From assembly GCF_018332715.1 (NCBI RefSeq), contig NZ_BOQP01000006.1:62001-126000 (forward strand): a stretch of 64,000 nucleotides of DNA. The letters are read 5' to 3'. The position numbers and the translations under genes were made by a program. The notes below the pieces were generated by a model. The model saw nothing but the letters and a program-made list of their open reading frames with translations. It was not told where the DNA came from and ran no database searches. Of the stretch, positions 34,727 to 42,189 are shown one piece after another (position 1 is the first letter of the stretch; every line of letters starts with the position of its first letter). This stretch comes from Winogradskya consettensis (GTDB lineage Bacteria > Actinomycetota > Actinomycetes > Mycobacteriales > Micromonosporaceae).

Positions 34727-35636
34727 CGTCGAGCAGACGCTGGCCCGGTTCGCCGACGGGTTCGTGTTCACGCCGCGCTCCCCGGTTCTGCACCTGCCGT
34801 CCGAGGCGGGGCTCGAATACGAGGACGTGACGTTTTCGGCGCGGGACGGCGTACCCCTCGAAGGGTGGTTCATCCCCGCGCCGGGCGCCGACAAACTGAT
34901 CATCGCCAACCATCCGATGGGTTTCACCCGCTCCGGGATGCCGACGCACCTGGAGCCGTGGCACTCGGCGTGGGTGGGCAGCGGCAACGGTTTCGAGGTG
35001 AACTTCATCCCGGACTACCGGATCCTGCACGACGCAGGGTACGCCGTGCTCGCCTACGACCTGCGCAATCACGGACTCAGCGGCGCGGCCCACGGCGGCG
35101 TGGTGTCCGGGGGCATCCTCGAGGCGCGGGACGTGGCCGGGGCACTGGCGTACGCGCGGCACCGCCCCGACACCCGGGACATGACGATCGGGTTGTTCAG
35201 CCGGTGCATGGGGGCGAGTTCCACGTTCGCGGCGATGGCGCAGTTTCCCGAAGCCTTCGACGGGGTGTCCGCGCTGGTAGCCCCGCAGCCGGTGACCGCG
35301 AGCGTCATCATGGGCCGGCGACTGGCCGCGCTGGAGCTGGGTGAGCACTTCGGGCGGCTCGAGGAGCTCGTCGTCGAGCGGGCCGGAGCGAGTCTCGGCA
35401 TCGCCCAGCGCGTACCCGTGGAATGGGCCCGGCACGTCCGCGTCCCCACGTTTCTCTATCAGGTACGCGGTGACGTGCTGACCGACCCGTCGGACGTGCG
35501 GGCCATGTACGACGCGATCCCCCTCACCGACAAGAAGCTCCAGTGGATCGAGGGCAGCACCGCGCGCTGGGACGGTTACCTTGAATTCCAGCGCCGCCCC
35601 GATCCCATGCTCGACTGGTTCAGGAGCCACCAATGA
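34719..35636 (+). CDS. Alpha/beta hydrolase with Cys in the nucleophile elbow
   Basis: Encodes 305 residues. The fold is shown by DVTFSARDGVPLEGWFIPA, AVLAYDLRNHGLSGAAHGG and VPTFLYQVRGDVLTDPSDV. At the nucleophile elbow, where Gly-x-Ser-x-Gly is usual, the sequence is FSRCMGAS, that is Ser-x-Cys-x-Gly, so a Cys nucleophile of dienelactone-hydrolase type is possible. No substrate can be assigned. It overlaps the NmrA-like gene by eight bases and the SDR gene by four. Confidence 0.85.
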   Translation: MPDVEQTLARFADGFVFTPRSPVLHLPSEAGLEYEDVTFSARDGVPLEGWFIPAPGADKLIIANHPMGFTRSGMPTHLEPWHSAWVGSGNGFEVNFIPDYRILHDAGYAVLAYDLRNHGLSGAAHGGVVSGGILEARDVAGALAYARHRPDTRDMTIGLFSRCMGASSTFAAMAQFPEAFDGVSALVAPQPVTASVIMGRRLAALELGEHFGRLEELVVERAGASLGIAQRVPVEWARHVRVPTFLYQVRGDVLTDPSDVRAMYDAIPLTDKKLQWIEGSTARWDGYLEFQRRPDPMLDWFRSHQ

Positions 35637-36364
35637 CCGATTCACTGACCGGCAAGGTCGTCATCGTCACCGGAGCGTCGTCGGGGATCGGCGAGGCCAC
35701 CGCCCGGCTGCTGCACGAAGCCGGCGCCCATCCGGTGCTGGCCGCCCGCCGCTCCGACCGTCTCGAGACGCTGAGCAAGGAGCTGGGCGGTGCCCTCGCG
35801 GTGACGACCGATGTCACCGACCCGGCCCAGGTGCACGCGCTGGCGACCGCCGCCGCCGACCGGCACGGCCGCGTGGACGCGCTGGTCAACAACGCCGGCG
35901 CGGGCTACCACCGGCGGATCGAGGAGATCGACCCGGCGGAATACCTCGGCCTGCTCAACCTGAACGTCGTGAGCGTGGTCAACGGCATCCAGGCCGTCCT
36001 GCCGCATCTGCGCGCGGCCGGCGGCGGGCGGATCGTCAACGTCAGCTCGGGCAGCACCCGCGCGGTCACCCCGGGCGTCGGCAGCTACGCCGCGACCAAG
36101 TGCGCGGTCAACATGCTCAGCGACGTGGCCCGGCTGGAGCTCGCCGACGACAACATCCAGGTGACGCTGCTGCTGCCGTCGATCACCGCGACGGAGTTCG
36201 GCGGCGGCATGTTCCAGGACCGCACGGTGGTCCGGCCGGGCGGTCTGGTCCCGCAGTCCTCCGAGTACGTCGGCCGCGTCATCCTCCGCGCCCTGCGCAC
36301 GGGCGAGGCCCGCATCGACATTCCCCATGGCCCGGAGCAGCCCGATTTCCCGGACGTCAGCTAG
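35633..36364 (+). CDS. Short-chain dehydrogenase/reductase
   Basis: Encodes 243 residues. Cofactor motif TGASSGIGEA at residues 14-23, NNAGAG, active-site Ser in NVSSGS and the YxxxK pair in SYAATKCAV. It is a classical SDR of the YdfG/clavaldehyde dehydrogenase kind, likely using NADPH. Last of the three overlapping genes starting at 33842, so the three may modify the same compound. Convergent with the phytochrome kinase, with an 8-base overlap. Confidence 0.92.
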   Translation: MTDSLTGKVVIVTGASSGIGEATARLLHEAGAHPVLAARRSDRLETLSKELGGALAVTTDVTDPAQVHALATAAADRHGRVDALVNNAGAGYHRRIEEIDPAEYLGLLNLNVVSVVNGIQAVLPHLRAAGGGRIVNVSSGSTRAVTPGVGSYAATKCAVNMLSDVARLELADDNIQVTLLLPSITATEFGGGMFQDRTVVRPGGLVPQSSEYVGRVILRALRTGEARIDIPHGPEQPDFPDVS

Positions 36365-38606
36365 GAAAAGTCGCCCGCATCGTCGTGCCGCCACCCGGGG
36401 CGTCCTCGGCCCAGACCTGGCCGCCGTGGCGTTCGACGATGCGGCGCACGATCGCCAGGCCCGCCCCCGACCCGTCGCGGGGTGCGGACTTGGGATGCAG
36501 GCGGCGGAACAGCTGGAAGGCCTGTTCGCGCAGGTGAGGCGGCATGCCCACGCCGTTGTCGCGGACGTTGAGGGTGCCGGCCGGCTCCGCGAAGACGCTC
36601 ACCCGGCGCGGGCCCGTGGGGTGGGCGTATTTCGCGGCGTTGACGAGGAGGTTGACCAGGATCTCGTCGAAGAGCACCGGATCCGCGGCGAGCATGGCCG
36701 CCGGGTCGGGCAGCTCCACCTCGACCTCGGCCGCTTCGAGTCGCGGGCCGGCCACCTCCAGGGCACGCAGGGTTGCCGCACGCAGGTTGACCGGTTCGCG
36801 GCGCAGGTCGGTGCGGCCGAGGCGGGAGTAGTAGAGCAGGGCGTTGAGCAGCTCGTCCATGCGTACGGCGAGGCGCTGGATCGATTCGAGGCGCTGGGTG
36901 GTCTGCGGGTCCAGGGTGTCGGCGGCGTCCTCCGCGATGAACGTCGCGGTGTTCGCGATGCCGCGCAACGGCTCCTTGAGGTCGTGCGCGGCGGCGTGGG
37001 CGAACGAGTCCAGGTCGACGTTGCTACGGCTCAGCTCCGCGTTGAGGACAGCCAGCTGACGGGCGTGCGCCACCGCGATCTCCATGATCGCGCGGCCCAG
37101 CTCGGCGACCATGGCGAGGTCGGTCGGCGACCACGGCACGCTGCGGCCGCGCACCGAGGCGAGGAAGACCGCGGTCGAGCCGCGTGGGGTCAGCCGGGTG
37201 CCGTGCGGGCCCAGGACGACGGGTGCGCTGGGATCGATCGCCCAGCGTCTCTGCACCGTACGCTCGCGGCGTACCCAGATGATGCAGTCGCCCGTGGCAC
37301 TGAGCGGCAGCACCAGAGCGCCGTCGAGAACGCCCGAGAACGCGGCGAGCGCCGGCACCTCCTCCGCGAGCCGGTCACTGTGCCAGAGCTGCCCGGCCGC
37401 CAGTTCTGGAAGCTCGGCGAGCAGCGCCGTGATCGCCTCGGGTCCCGGGTCGGTGCCGTGCACTATCGTGCGGCCGTTCGTGCGTACGACAACCGCATCG
37501 TTCTCCACGACCTGCTCAAGGCCACCCGGCCCGCTCGCCCACCCGGTCGGCAGGTCCGCGGCGACGCGCTCCATCAGCCGGGCGATGACCGTGCGGGACC
37601 GTTCGCGCGCAGCCGTGTCGTCGCGTTCCCGCAACGCGGCCAGGTGCAGTGACAGCGCCACCCCGAAGAACTCGCACGCCGCCCGGAGCTGCGGGCTCAG
37701 CGGCTGCACCCCGCGGCCGTGACACGCGATCAGCCCCCACAACCGGCCGCCGGCCAGCAGAGAAACTGACATCGACGAGGTCACACCGATGTTGCGCAGA
37801 TACTCGAGATGAAACGGCGAGACCGTACGCAGAACCGACAGCGACAGATCCAACGGCTCACCGCTCCCGGGCAGGACCGGCGGCACCAACTGCGCGGTGG
37901 TGTCCTCGACGTCCGCGATGACCCGGATCCAGTTGCGCTCGTAGAGCAGCCGGGCCTGCGGCGGGATGTCGGTCGCCGGGAACCACAACCCCCGCCACGG
38001 CTCCCAGTCCCCCACGACCTCCTCCGCGATCACCTCACCCGGCCCGTCGGCGGACTCGAAGCGATAGGCGACCACCCGGTCGTACCCCGTAATCGCCCGG
38101 ATCTCCTGCACAGCGGCCTGGCACGCCTCGGTGACGGTCACGGCCCGCTGCAGCCGCACCAGCGCCGCCCGGATCGGCGCATAGAACGCCATGAACTCGT
38201 TGGCCGGCTCCCGGGCCGGCGGCTCGAACTCCAGCACCAGCATCCCGTCGGAACGATGCACGGTCACATCGAACCGCCGGGGCCCGTCGCCGGTCGCCAG
38301 CTCGATCGGCATCATCGCCGTCTGCCCGGTGTCCGCGTCAGCGAGCCCGGTCAGCGCACCCACCTGCTCGGTGCTCAGCAACAACCCCACCGGCGCCCCG
38401 ACAAGCGACCCGACCCCGAGCATCCCCGCGGCATTCGCACTCGCCACCACCACCCGATCACCCTCGAGAGCAACCAGCGCGCCGTAAGACTGCACACCCC
38501 CGAGCCGGTGAATCGGCTCCCGGACACACTCCGCCAGGTCGAACGTCGTCCCGGTCTCCAGCTCAGCAGCCGTAGCCCGATCGGAAAGCCACCCCTCACC
38601 AGTCAC
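36357..38606 (-). CDS. Bacteriophytochrome-like sensor histidine kinase
   Basis: About 749 residues (start GTG 38606, or TTG 38609). Domains in order: PAS with the biliverdin-binding Cys27 in ECVREPIH, GAF with DIP at 213-215 and SPFHLEYLRNIGV, PHY with the tongue-like TPRGSTAVF, HisKA with H541 in AAHDLKEPLRGI, HATPase with NAAKYAH and DGSGAGLAIV. Where the GAF domain usually ends in ACHH it reads ACHG. By family it senses red/far-red light and phosphorylates a response regulator. No receiver or haem oxygenase gene adjoins it. Confidence 0.93.
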   Translation of the reverse strand: MTGEGWLSDRATAAELETGTTFDLAECVREPIHRLGGVQSYGALVALEGDRVVVASANAAGMLGVGSLVGAPVGLLLSTEQVGALTGLADADTGQTAMMPIELATGDGPRRFDVTVHRSDGMLVLEFEPPAREPANEFMAFYAPIRAALVRLQRAVTVTEACQAAVQEIRAITGYDRVVAYRFESADGPGEVIAEEVVGDWEPWRGLWFPATDIPPQARLLYERNWIRVIADVEDTTAQLVPPVLPGSGEPLDLSLSVLRTVSPFHLEYLRNIGVTSSMSVSLLAGGRLWGLIACHGRGVQPLSPQLRAACEFFGVALSLHLAALRERDDTAARERSRTVIARLMERVAADLPTGWASGPGGLEQVVENDAVVVRTNGRTIVHGTDPGPEAITALLAELPELAAGQLWHSDRLAEEVPALAAFSGVLDGALVLPLSATGDCIIWVRRERTVQRRWAIDPSAPVVLGPHGTRLTPRGSTAVFLASVRGRSVPWSPTDLAMVAELGRAIMEIAVAHARQLAVLNAELSRSNVDLDSFAHAAAHDLKEPLRGIANTATFIAEDAADTLDPQTTQRLESIQRLAVRMDELLNALLYYSRLGRTDLRREPVNLRAATLRALEVAGPRLEAAEVEVELPDPAAMLAADPVLFDEILVNLLVNAAKYAHPTGPRRVSVFAEPAGTLNVRDNGVGMPPHLREQAFQLFRRLHPKSAPRDGSGAGLAIVRRIVERHGGQVWAEDAPGGGTTMRATFPS

Positions 38607-38615
38607 CAACCGACA

Positions 38616-40070
38616 TTAGCCACCCATCGGCCGAACCGGGCTCCGCAGCCCCTCAGATTCAGCGATCGGCGCGACGGCCAGCCGCTCACCGTTGCGAGCG
38701 GCGGCGGCCCTGGCCCACGAGCTGGTGGAGATGAAGCCGAGTGTGAGCGCGACGAGTCCGCAGGCCCCGAGGATGGCCCAGGCGACGTGGCCGGCGGCGA
38801 TGAAGTCGGCGCTCCCCACGATCGAGCCGGTGACGGCGACGCCGATGGAGATGCCGAACTGGCGGGCGCTGGCGGCGAGCGCGCCGGCGACACCGACCTG
38901 GTCGGGCGGCAGCCCGGAGACGGCGGTGGTGGTGACCGGCGGGCTGACCAGGCCCGCGCCGAGACCGAAGATCGCGTAGGCGGCCAGGAGATAGCCGCTC
39001 CCCGTGTGCCCGGTCACGGGTACGAGCAGGAAGGCGCCGGTGGCGAGGAGCGCGCCGCCCAGCGTGAGGGGCAGGCGGGCACCCCGGGAAGCGACCAGCC
39101 GCCCGGAGAGATTGGCGGCGACGGCCTGCCCCACGGCCAGCGGAATGATCATCAGTCCGGCGCGCAGCGGGCTGAAGTGGCGGACGTCCTGGAGGTAGAG
39201 GGTCGTGAGGAAGAAGAACCCGCCGAGACAGGCCGACATCGCCACGGAGATCGTGTTCGCGCCGGAGAACGGCGGGCTACGGAAGAACCGCAGGTCGATC
39301 AGGGGCTCGGAGCGACGGGGCTCGACGACGAGGATCCCGGTGAGGGCGAGGACGGCGAGGGCGACCAGCCCGGCGATCCGGGGGTCCGTCCAGCCGAGAC
39401 GGGGGCCCTCGATCGTCGCGGCGATGATCGACGCGAACAGGACGATGATCAGCGCCTGGCCGACCGGGTCGAACGCGCGGGCCCGGGCCGCCCGGGACTC
39501 GGGGACGAACCGCTGGGTGAGCGCGATGGCGGCGATCCCGATCGGGACGTTGACCCAGAACACCGACTGCCACGCGATCCCGCTGACCAGCACGCCGCCG
39601 AGTACGGGGCCAGCCGCGATGGTGATCCCGATGACCGATGCCCACACGCCGACCGCTCGCGCCCGTTCCCGCCTGTCGGTGAACACGCTGACGATGATCG
39701 ACATCGCAACCGGGTTGAGCATCGAGCCACCCACCGCCTGCAGGCTGCGGAAGGCGATCAGCCACCCGACGCTGGGTGCCAGGGCGCACACCACGGAGCT
39801 GAGCGAGAACAGGGCCAGCCCGAGCTGGAAGATCCGCTTACGGCCGAAGCGGTCGGCCATCGAGCCGGACAGCAACAGCAGACATGCCATGACCAGCGAG
39901 TACGCGTCGACCGTCCATTGCAGGGCGCTGACGGAAGCGTGCAGGTCCCTGCCGATCGACGGCAGCGCGACGTTGACGATCGTGAGGTCGATGCCGGTCA
40001 CGCCCACGCTGAGACAGCAGATCGCCAGCACCAGCCGGCGGTGAACAGGGGTGGTTGTCGGTGCACTCAT
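38616..40070 (-). CDS. MFS drug efflux transporter, DHA2 (EmrB/QacA) family
   Basis: Encodes 484 residues with about 14 hydrophobic segments. Motif A is visible in loop 2-3 as GSMADRFGRKRIF, motif C-like GPVLGGVL lies in helix 5, and the N-terminus shows GIDLTIVNVALP (motif D1) typical of drug/H+ antiporters. It would export hydrophobic toxic compounds by proton exchange. It is divergent from a TetR gene, with an operator between them. Confidence 0.93.
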   Translation of the reverse strand: MSAPTTTPVHRRLVLAICCLSVGVTGIDLTIVNVALPSIGRDLHASVSALQWTVDAYSLVMACLLLLSGSMADRFGRKRIFQLGLALFSLSSVVCALAPSVGWLIAFRSLQAVGGSMLNPVAMSIIVSVFTDRRERARAVGVWASVIGITIAAGPVLGGVLVSGIAWQSVFWVNVPIGIAAIALTQRFVPESRAARARAFDPVGQALIIVLFASIIAATIEGPRLGWTDPRIAGLVALAVLALTGILVVEPRRSEPLIDLRFFRSPPFSGANTISVAMSACLGGFFFLTTLYLQDVRHFSPLRAGLMIIPLAVGQAVAANLSGRLVASRGARLPLTLGGALLATGAFLLVPVTGHTGSGYLLAAYAIFGLGAGLVSPPVTTTAVSGLPPDQVGVAGALAASARQFGISIGVAVTGSIVGSADFIAAGHVAWAILGACGLVALTLGFISTSSWARAAAARNGERLAVAPIAESEGLRSPVRPMGG

Positions 40071-40097
40071 GGCGGATCCTCGGACGGGTCGGTAGAG

Positions 40098-40149
40098 TCT
40101 CCGATGAAACGGAGAGGGTGTTCACATCACCATACGGAGACCCTATCCA
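40098..40149. promoter_or_regulatory. Operator and promoter between the MFS and TetR genes
   Basis: TCTCCG (40098-40103) and CGGAGA (40110-40115) form a perfect inverted repeat with 6-base spacer; another CGGAGA follows at 40135-40140. A plus-strand promoter for the TetR gene reads TTCACA (40121-40126), 17 bases, TATCCA (40144-40149). TetR binding here could block both genes. Confidence 0.6.
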
Positions 40150-40168
40150 CTTATGCAAGGACGATCGC

Positions 40169-40726
40169 ATGCCTGACCATCCGCCCGCCAGGAGAGCCGA
40201 CGCCGCCCGCAACCGCCAGCGGATCCTCGACGCGGCCCGCACCGCTTTCGCCGCCACCGGCACCGAGACGTCCATGGCCGAGATCGCCCGGAGATCCGGG
40301 GTCGGCCCGGCGACGCTCTACCGCAACTTCGCGACCCGCCACGAGCTCCTGGAGGCACTGCTCGTCGACGAGGTCGATGAGGTCTGCGCCGCCGCCGCGA
40401 CGGTCGAGGGCGACACCCCGAGGGACCGGCTCACCGCCTGGTTGCGCCGGTTCTTCCAGTACGTCACCACCAAGCGGCCGGTCGTCATCGGGCTGCTCGA
40501 GCACACCGACAGGACCGATCCCGTCTTCGACACCCGGGGCCGCATGCTCACCGCCGGGCGGCCGCTGCTCACCGCCGCCCAGGAAGCCCATCAGATCGCC
40601 GGCGAGCTCGACCTCGACCAGATCCTCGACCTCGTGATGGCGATCGCGAAGATCCCCGGCACCCCGGAATACCGGCAGCCGATCCTCGACGCGGCACTCG
40701 CCGGACTACACGCGCGCAGCGGGTGA
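40169..40726 (+). CDS. TetR family regulator of the MFS exporter
   Basis: Encodes 185 residues from ATG 40169 with AAGGA in front; the open frame upstream to 40055 overlaps the MFS gene and is not used. The DNA-binding part is RILDAARTAFAATGTETSMAEIARRSGVGPATLYRNFATRHEL. The TetR_C domain resembles the SCO1712-type (33) group. It probably represses the divergent MFS gene and itself. The 3' end overlaps the convergent LacI gene by 21 bases. Confidence 0.9.
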   Translation: MPDHPPARRADAARNRQRILDAARTAFAATGTETSMAEIARRSGVGPATLYRNFATRHELLEALLVDEVDEVCAAAATVEGDTPRDRLTAWLRRFFQYVTTKRPVVIGLLEHTDRTDPVFDTRGRMLTAGRPLLTAAQEAHQIAGELDLDQILDLVMAIAKIPGTPEYRQPILDAALAGLHARSG

Positions 40727-41728
40727 GGCCGTGCTCCCTCGCGGGGTGAGGTGCGCGGACTGCTCCTCCGCGTCGGAGACCGGTTCGCCGGCGATGGCGG
40801 CCAGGAGCTGGCGGGCGGCGTGGGCTCCGTAGGCCGGGACGTCGCGGGTCAGGGCGGTCAGGGGCGGGTGGACCAGTGAGCAGAGCGGTGAGTCGTCCCA
40901 GGCCACGATGGAGAGGTCCGCGGGGACGGAGAGGCCGATCTCCTGGGCGACCGCGAGCCCGGCGACTGCCATGACGTCGTTGTCATAGATGATCGCGGTG
41001 GGGCGGTCCGGGCGGGCGAGCAGGTCACGGGTCGCGCGGCTGCCCTCCTCACCGGTGTAGTCGGAGGAGACCGTCACTGCTTCCGGCAGGCCGAGCGTCT
41101 GGCAGGCCTCGTCGAATGCCCGGGTACGCGTACGCGTGTGCAGCATTTCCGGAGGCCCACCCACCCGGGCGATCCGGCGGTGACCGAGCCCGATCAGATG
41201 GGCCATCGCCTCCCGGATCGGGCCGGCGTCATCGGAGCGGACCTGCGTCAGGCGGCCCGTGTCACCCGGACCCCCGATGACCACCGCCGGCAACTGCAGC
41301 TCGTCGAGGACGGGGATGCGAATGTCGTTCTCGCGCAGATCCGTGACGAGCACGCCGTCGACCCGGCGCTCACCCCACCAGCGGCGGTAGACCTCGATCT
41401 CGGTCTCCGGGTCGGGGACGACCTGCAACATCAGCGCGTACGACCGGGCGGCCAGCACCTGCTCGAACCCGCTGATCAGGCCCATGAAGAACGGCTCGAC
41501 ACTGAGCATCCGCGCCGGCCGGCACAGTGTCAGCCCGATCGCCCGGGAACTCGCACCGGAAAGGGCCCGCGCCGCGCTGTTGGGGTTGAAGCCGATCTCC
41601 CGCGCGATGGCGACGATGCGCTCCCGCGTGGCATCGGAAACACCGGGCTGACCATTGAGCGCGTACGAGACCGCACCCTTGGACACGCCGGCACGCCGCG
41701 CGATGTCGGCGATAGTGGGGCGTTTCAC
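40706..41728 (-). CDS. LacI family transcriptional regulator
   Basis: Encodes 340 residues. The N-terminal helix-turn-helix TIADIARRAGVSKGAVSYALNGQPGVSDATRERI and hinge helix SAARALSG are typical, followed by a periplasmic-binding-protein-like sugar-sensing core (IGLTLCR, VDGVLVTDLREND, TAIIYDNDVMAVAG). No sugar uptake or catabolic genes are adjacent, so its targets must lie elsewhere. It reads away from the frameshifted gene at 41803. Confidence 0.92.
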   Translation of the reverse strand: MKRPTIADIARRAGVSKGAVSYALNGQPGVSDATRERIVAIAREIGFNPNSAARALSGASSRAIGLTLCRPARMLSVEPFFMGLISGFEQVLAARSYALMLQVVPDPETEIEVYRRWWGERRVDGVLVTDLRENDIRIPVLDELQLPAVVIGGPGDTGRLTQVRSDDAGPIREAMAHLIGLGHRRIARVGGPPEMLHTRTRTRAFDEACQTLGLPEAVTVSSDYTGEEGSRATRDLLARPDRPTAIIYDNDVMAVAGLAVAQEIGLSVPADLSIVAWDDSPLCSLVHPPLTALTRDVPAYGAHAARQLLAAIAGEPVSDAEEQSAHLTPRGSTASPAARV

Positions 41729-41802
41729 TGCAGGCCTCCCAGAGCACAGACTCCCACGCTACCGCGCCTGGAAAACGCCCGGATCACGAGGAGAATCGGT
41801 AC

Positions 41803-42149
41803 GTGACCCAGATCGACGGCGTACACGTCCAGGACTCCCTGGTCTCCCTCTCCGCGGCCGGCGTACCCATCCTCCAGATCCGCTGGCTCGAGGACCGCGG
41901 GGCGGAAGAGGTGGTCACGGCGCCGGGACCGTGGTCTTCGGCCCGATCCGATCGTGGACGCTCCGCGGCGGCGATCTCACCTTCGAATACGGCGAGCGCG
42001 CGGCGACGGAGCTGGGCTTCCCGACGCTGCACGAACTCCAGCTCGACATCCCGGAGGACGAGATCGCCCGCACCCGCGACGAACTCCTCGAAATCCTGAA
42101 CGGCACCTGCTGCGTCATCGACACCCCCGGCCTCCGTTACAGCGACTGA
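41803..42149 (+). pseudogene. Small protein gene with a -1 frameshift
   Basis: The first 41 codons from GTG 41803 (GAGGAG upstream) read MTQIDGVHVQDSLVSLSAAG and on to EEVVTAPG. The continuation is found in the other frame from about 41925: GTVVFGPIRSWTLRGGDLTF, ending at TGA 42147-42149. Joining at the GGG of CCGGGACC restores one smooth protein of about 115 residues, as if one G were missing. Either a real mutation, programmed -1 shift or a sequencing error. The protein resembles nothing I can name; its C-terminal half is acidic and helical (PEDEIARTRDELLEILNG). Confidence 0.65.
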
Positions 42150-42189
42150 ACCGTCAGCCGATGGCCTGCGTGCGGCACTGTGGGCGTAC

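Noticed and set aside
37809..40637. 942-codon plus-strand frame across the phytochrome, MFS and TetR genes
   Set aside because: Spans three genes that have clear family motifs in other frames.
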